A stretch of 7,931 bases of DNA from the NCBI GenBank assembly GCA_021106755.1, contig JAIOTM010000273.1:1-7931 (forward strand). Direction: 5' to 3'. The position numbers were made by a program, and so were the translations under genes. Every line of letters starts with the position of its first letter. The stretch's first letter is position 1. This document shows, in pieces, positions 6,444 to 7,931 of this stretch. The notes under the pieces were generated by a model. That model saw only the letters and a list, made by a program, of their open reading frames with translations, was not told where the DNA came from and did not search any database. This DNA comes from Candidatus Cloacimonadota bacterium. GTDB lineage: Bacteria; Cloacimonadota; Cloacimonadia; Cloacimonadales; JAIOQZ01.

Positions 6444-7931
6444 TTAATGCGCGTCAAGCCAGTTGGTAGCAACGCCGCACTCAACTTTCAGAGGTACTAT
6501 ATCCCGGAATTCTGCCGGAAGCGCGTTTTCCATCTCGGTAACGATAAGGGATTTTGCTTCATTAACGGCGGATTTATCCACCTCGAACACCAACTCATCG
6601 TGTACCTGAATCAGCATCCTGATAGCCGGATTATCTTTTATTCGGATGGAAATGCGTACCATCGCCAGCTTAATTATATCTGCCGCACTCCCTTGTATGG
6701 GTGAATTGACAGCAACTCGCTCCGCTCCGCTGGCGAATCGCTGGTTGGACTGCGATAACTGCGGTAGAAACCGCTTCCGTCTGAAGATTGTTTCAACATA
6801 GCCGTTTTCGGTGGCGGCGGCTACCTGTTTTTCTAAAAAATCGCGGATAGTAGGGAATTTTTCGAAGTACTGCTCAATAAATTTGGTAGCTTCTTTTCGG
6901 GAAATCTCCAGTTCGCGGGATAACCGCACTGCCCCCATGCCGTACATTATTCCAAAATTGATTACCTTAGCCTTGCCGCGCTGGGCTTTAGTAACATCTT
7001 CGGGGGCTATATCGAAAATTTGGGCGGCAGTCTCCGTGTGTATATCTTTACCGCTTCGAAAAGCTTCTATTAATTTATCATCTTTAGAGAGTATAGCCAT
7101 TACGCGAAGCTCTATCTGCGAGTAGTCTGCCGCAAGTATTACAGTATTATCGTCTGGCGCGGTAAATACCCTTCGTATCTCTTTGCCTATCTTCGAGCGG
7201 ATAGGGATATTCTGAAGATTTGGATTTGCACTGGAAAATCGTCCCGTAGCGGTACCTGTCTGGTTGAATGAAGAGTGTATTCGCCCGGTTTCGGGATCAA
7301 TCAGCTTGGGTAAGGATATTATGTAGCCGTTGTTCAACTTGCTCAACATCCGGTATTCTATCAACAGTCTTGCTATTGGGACTTTCTCTGCCAACTGCTC
7401 CAGAACCGCGTTGTTAGTGGAGAATCCTGTTTTTGTTTTTTTTATCGGCTTGATTCCCATTTCGGTAAAAAGTATTTGTGCTAATTGCTGTGTAGAATTG
7501 ATGTTGAACCGTTTCCCGGCAGCTTCATATATCTGGTCAGTCAGTTCGTAAAGCCGCAAGCTGACTTTCTCGCCAACTTTACTAAGGGCGTTTTCATCAA
7601 TATGAACGCCTCGCCGTTCCATATCCGCCAGAACGATAGCGAGCGGATTTTCAACTTCTTCGAATAACGGCTTCAGTCCCATAGATTCCAACCGTTCCTG
7701 ATAAAGATGATACAACCGGAACGCAATCCATGCGTCCTCCGCGGCGTAAATGGTTGCCTGTGAAACCATTACTTTATCGAAAGTAATAGCTTCTTTCCCT
7801 TTACCAATCATATCTTCGATGGGAATCATTTTATAGTTGAATTCTTCCCGTGCTATTATGTCGAGTTTATGGCGCATGTTGGGATTTGTCAGGTAAGAGG
7901 CAAGAATAGTATCAAAATAGTTGTTTTGAAC
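6444..7931 (-). CDS. polA: DNA polymerase I, C-terminal part (polymerase domain), runs off the right edge
   Basis: The open frame continues 18 codons upstream of the Met at 7877 to the window edge (VQNNYFDTILASYLTNPN), which matches the 3'-5' exonuclease domain. The Met is therefore internal, and 495 residues are visible. Family-A polymerases do repair synthesis and Okazaki-fragment processing. Visible: Exo III motif YAAED (fragment residues 62-66); TGRFSSANPNLQNIPIR; motif A DYSQIELR (Asp 269); motif B QRGKAKVINFGIMYG, with residues matching E. coli Arg754, Lys758, Phe762 and Tyr766; NSPIQGSAAD; and motif C VHDELVFEV, matching His881-Asp882-Glu883. All polymerase catalytic residues are present. 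The Exo III Tyr/Asp pair is kept, so proofreading may be active, but Exo I, Exo II and the 5' nuclease domain lie outside the window. It ends with TNWLDAH and TAA, the usual C-terminus. Next gene downstream is codirectional but 297 bases away. Confidence 0.97.
   Translation of the reverse strand, partial: VQNNYFDTILASYLTNPNMRHKLDIIAREEFNYKMIPIEDMIGKGKEAITFDKVMVSQATIYAAEDAWIAFRLYHLYQERLESMGLKPLFEEVENPLAIVLADMERRGVHIDENALSKVGEKVSLRLYELTDQIYEAAGKRFNINSTQQLAQILFTEMGIKPIKKTKTGFSTNNAVLEQLAEKVPIARLLIEYRMLSKLNNGYIISLPKLIDPETGRIHSSFNQTGTATGRFSSANPNLQNIPIRSKIGKEIRRVFTAPDDNTVILAADYSQIELRVMAILSKDDKLIEAFRSGKDIHTETAAQIFDIAPEDVTKAQRGKAKVINFGIMYGMGAVRLSRELEISRKEATKFIEQYFEKFPTIRDFLEKQVAAATENGYVETIFRRKRFLPQLSQSNQRFASGAERVAVNSPIQGSAADIIKLAMVRISIRIKDNPAIRMLIQVHDELVFEVDKSAVNEAKSLIVTEMENALPAEFRDIVPLKVECGVATNWLDAH

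Noticed and set aside
6447..7667. Plus-strand frames opposite polA
   Set aside because: They are antisense shadows of a highly conserved polymerase domain with all catalytic motifs.
1..7931. CRISPR array, tRNA, rRNA, transposase or defence system
   Set aside because: No short regularly spaced repeats, no cloverleaf-like segment, and no transposase or defence-gene motifs are visible on either strand.

Overview
All the genes I can support lie on the minus strand. Reading from the right edge of the window to the left, they are: (1) the 3' part of polA (DNA polymerase I), open at the right edge; (2) an intergenic gap of 297 bases; (3) a very long secreted, multi-domain surface protein built from lamin-tail domains (LTD) and Ig-like domains, split into two open frames by one in-frame amber codon; (4) a gap with a clear intrinsic terminator; (5) the N-terminal two thirds or so of a TonB-dependent outer-membrane receptor, running off the left edge. 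The receptor has no stop codon in the window, so a tool that needs closed ORFs would miss it. It is nevertheless a continuous frame of 539 codons.

The organism looks like a Gram-negative member of the FCB superphylum or a neighbour. The receptor has the carboxypeptidase-regulatory-like N-terminus plus plug architecture common there. The secreted protein combines a choice-of-anchor-J-like domain, a Kre9/KNH-like domain, LTDs, an 'HRNH' C-terminal module and a dockerin-like end, as seen in Cloacimonadota, Marinimicrobia, Zixibacteria and Bacteroidota. Both visible gene starts have strong AAGGAG Shine-Dalgarno sequences. That is less typical of Bacteroidota proper and leans towards a sister lineage such as Cloacimonadota. 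This placement is inference from architecture only.

Transcription units: the surface-protein gene has a candidate promoter and a good ribosome-binding site upstream, and a textbook hairpin plus T-tract after its stop, so it is probably monocistronic. The receptor downstream then needs its own promoter, which I could not identify. polA appears functionally unrelated to the surface genes. The surface protein and the receptor may both act at the cell envelope, but nothing in the sequence links them directly.

The most notable point is the TAG codon at 5163-5165. The frame, the domain (LTD 1) and the composition all continue across it, so two apparent genes are really one gene of about 1,461 codons carrying a nonsense codon, most simply a TGG to TAG change. 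No convincing undescribed system, CRISPR array, tRNA, rRNA or mobile element is visible.
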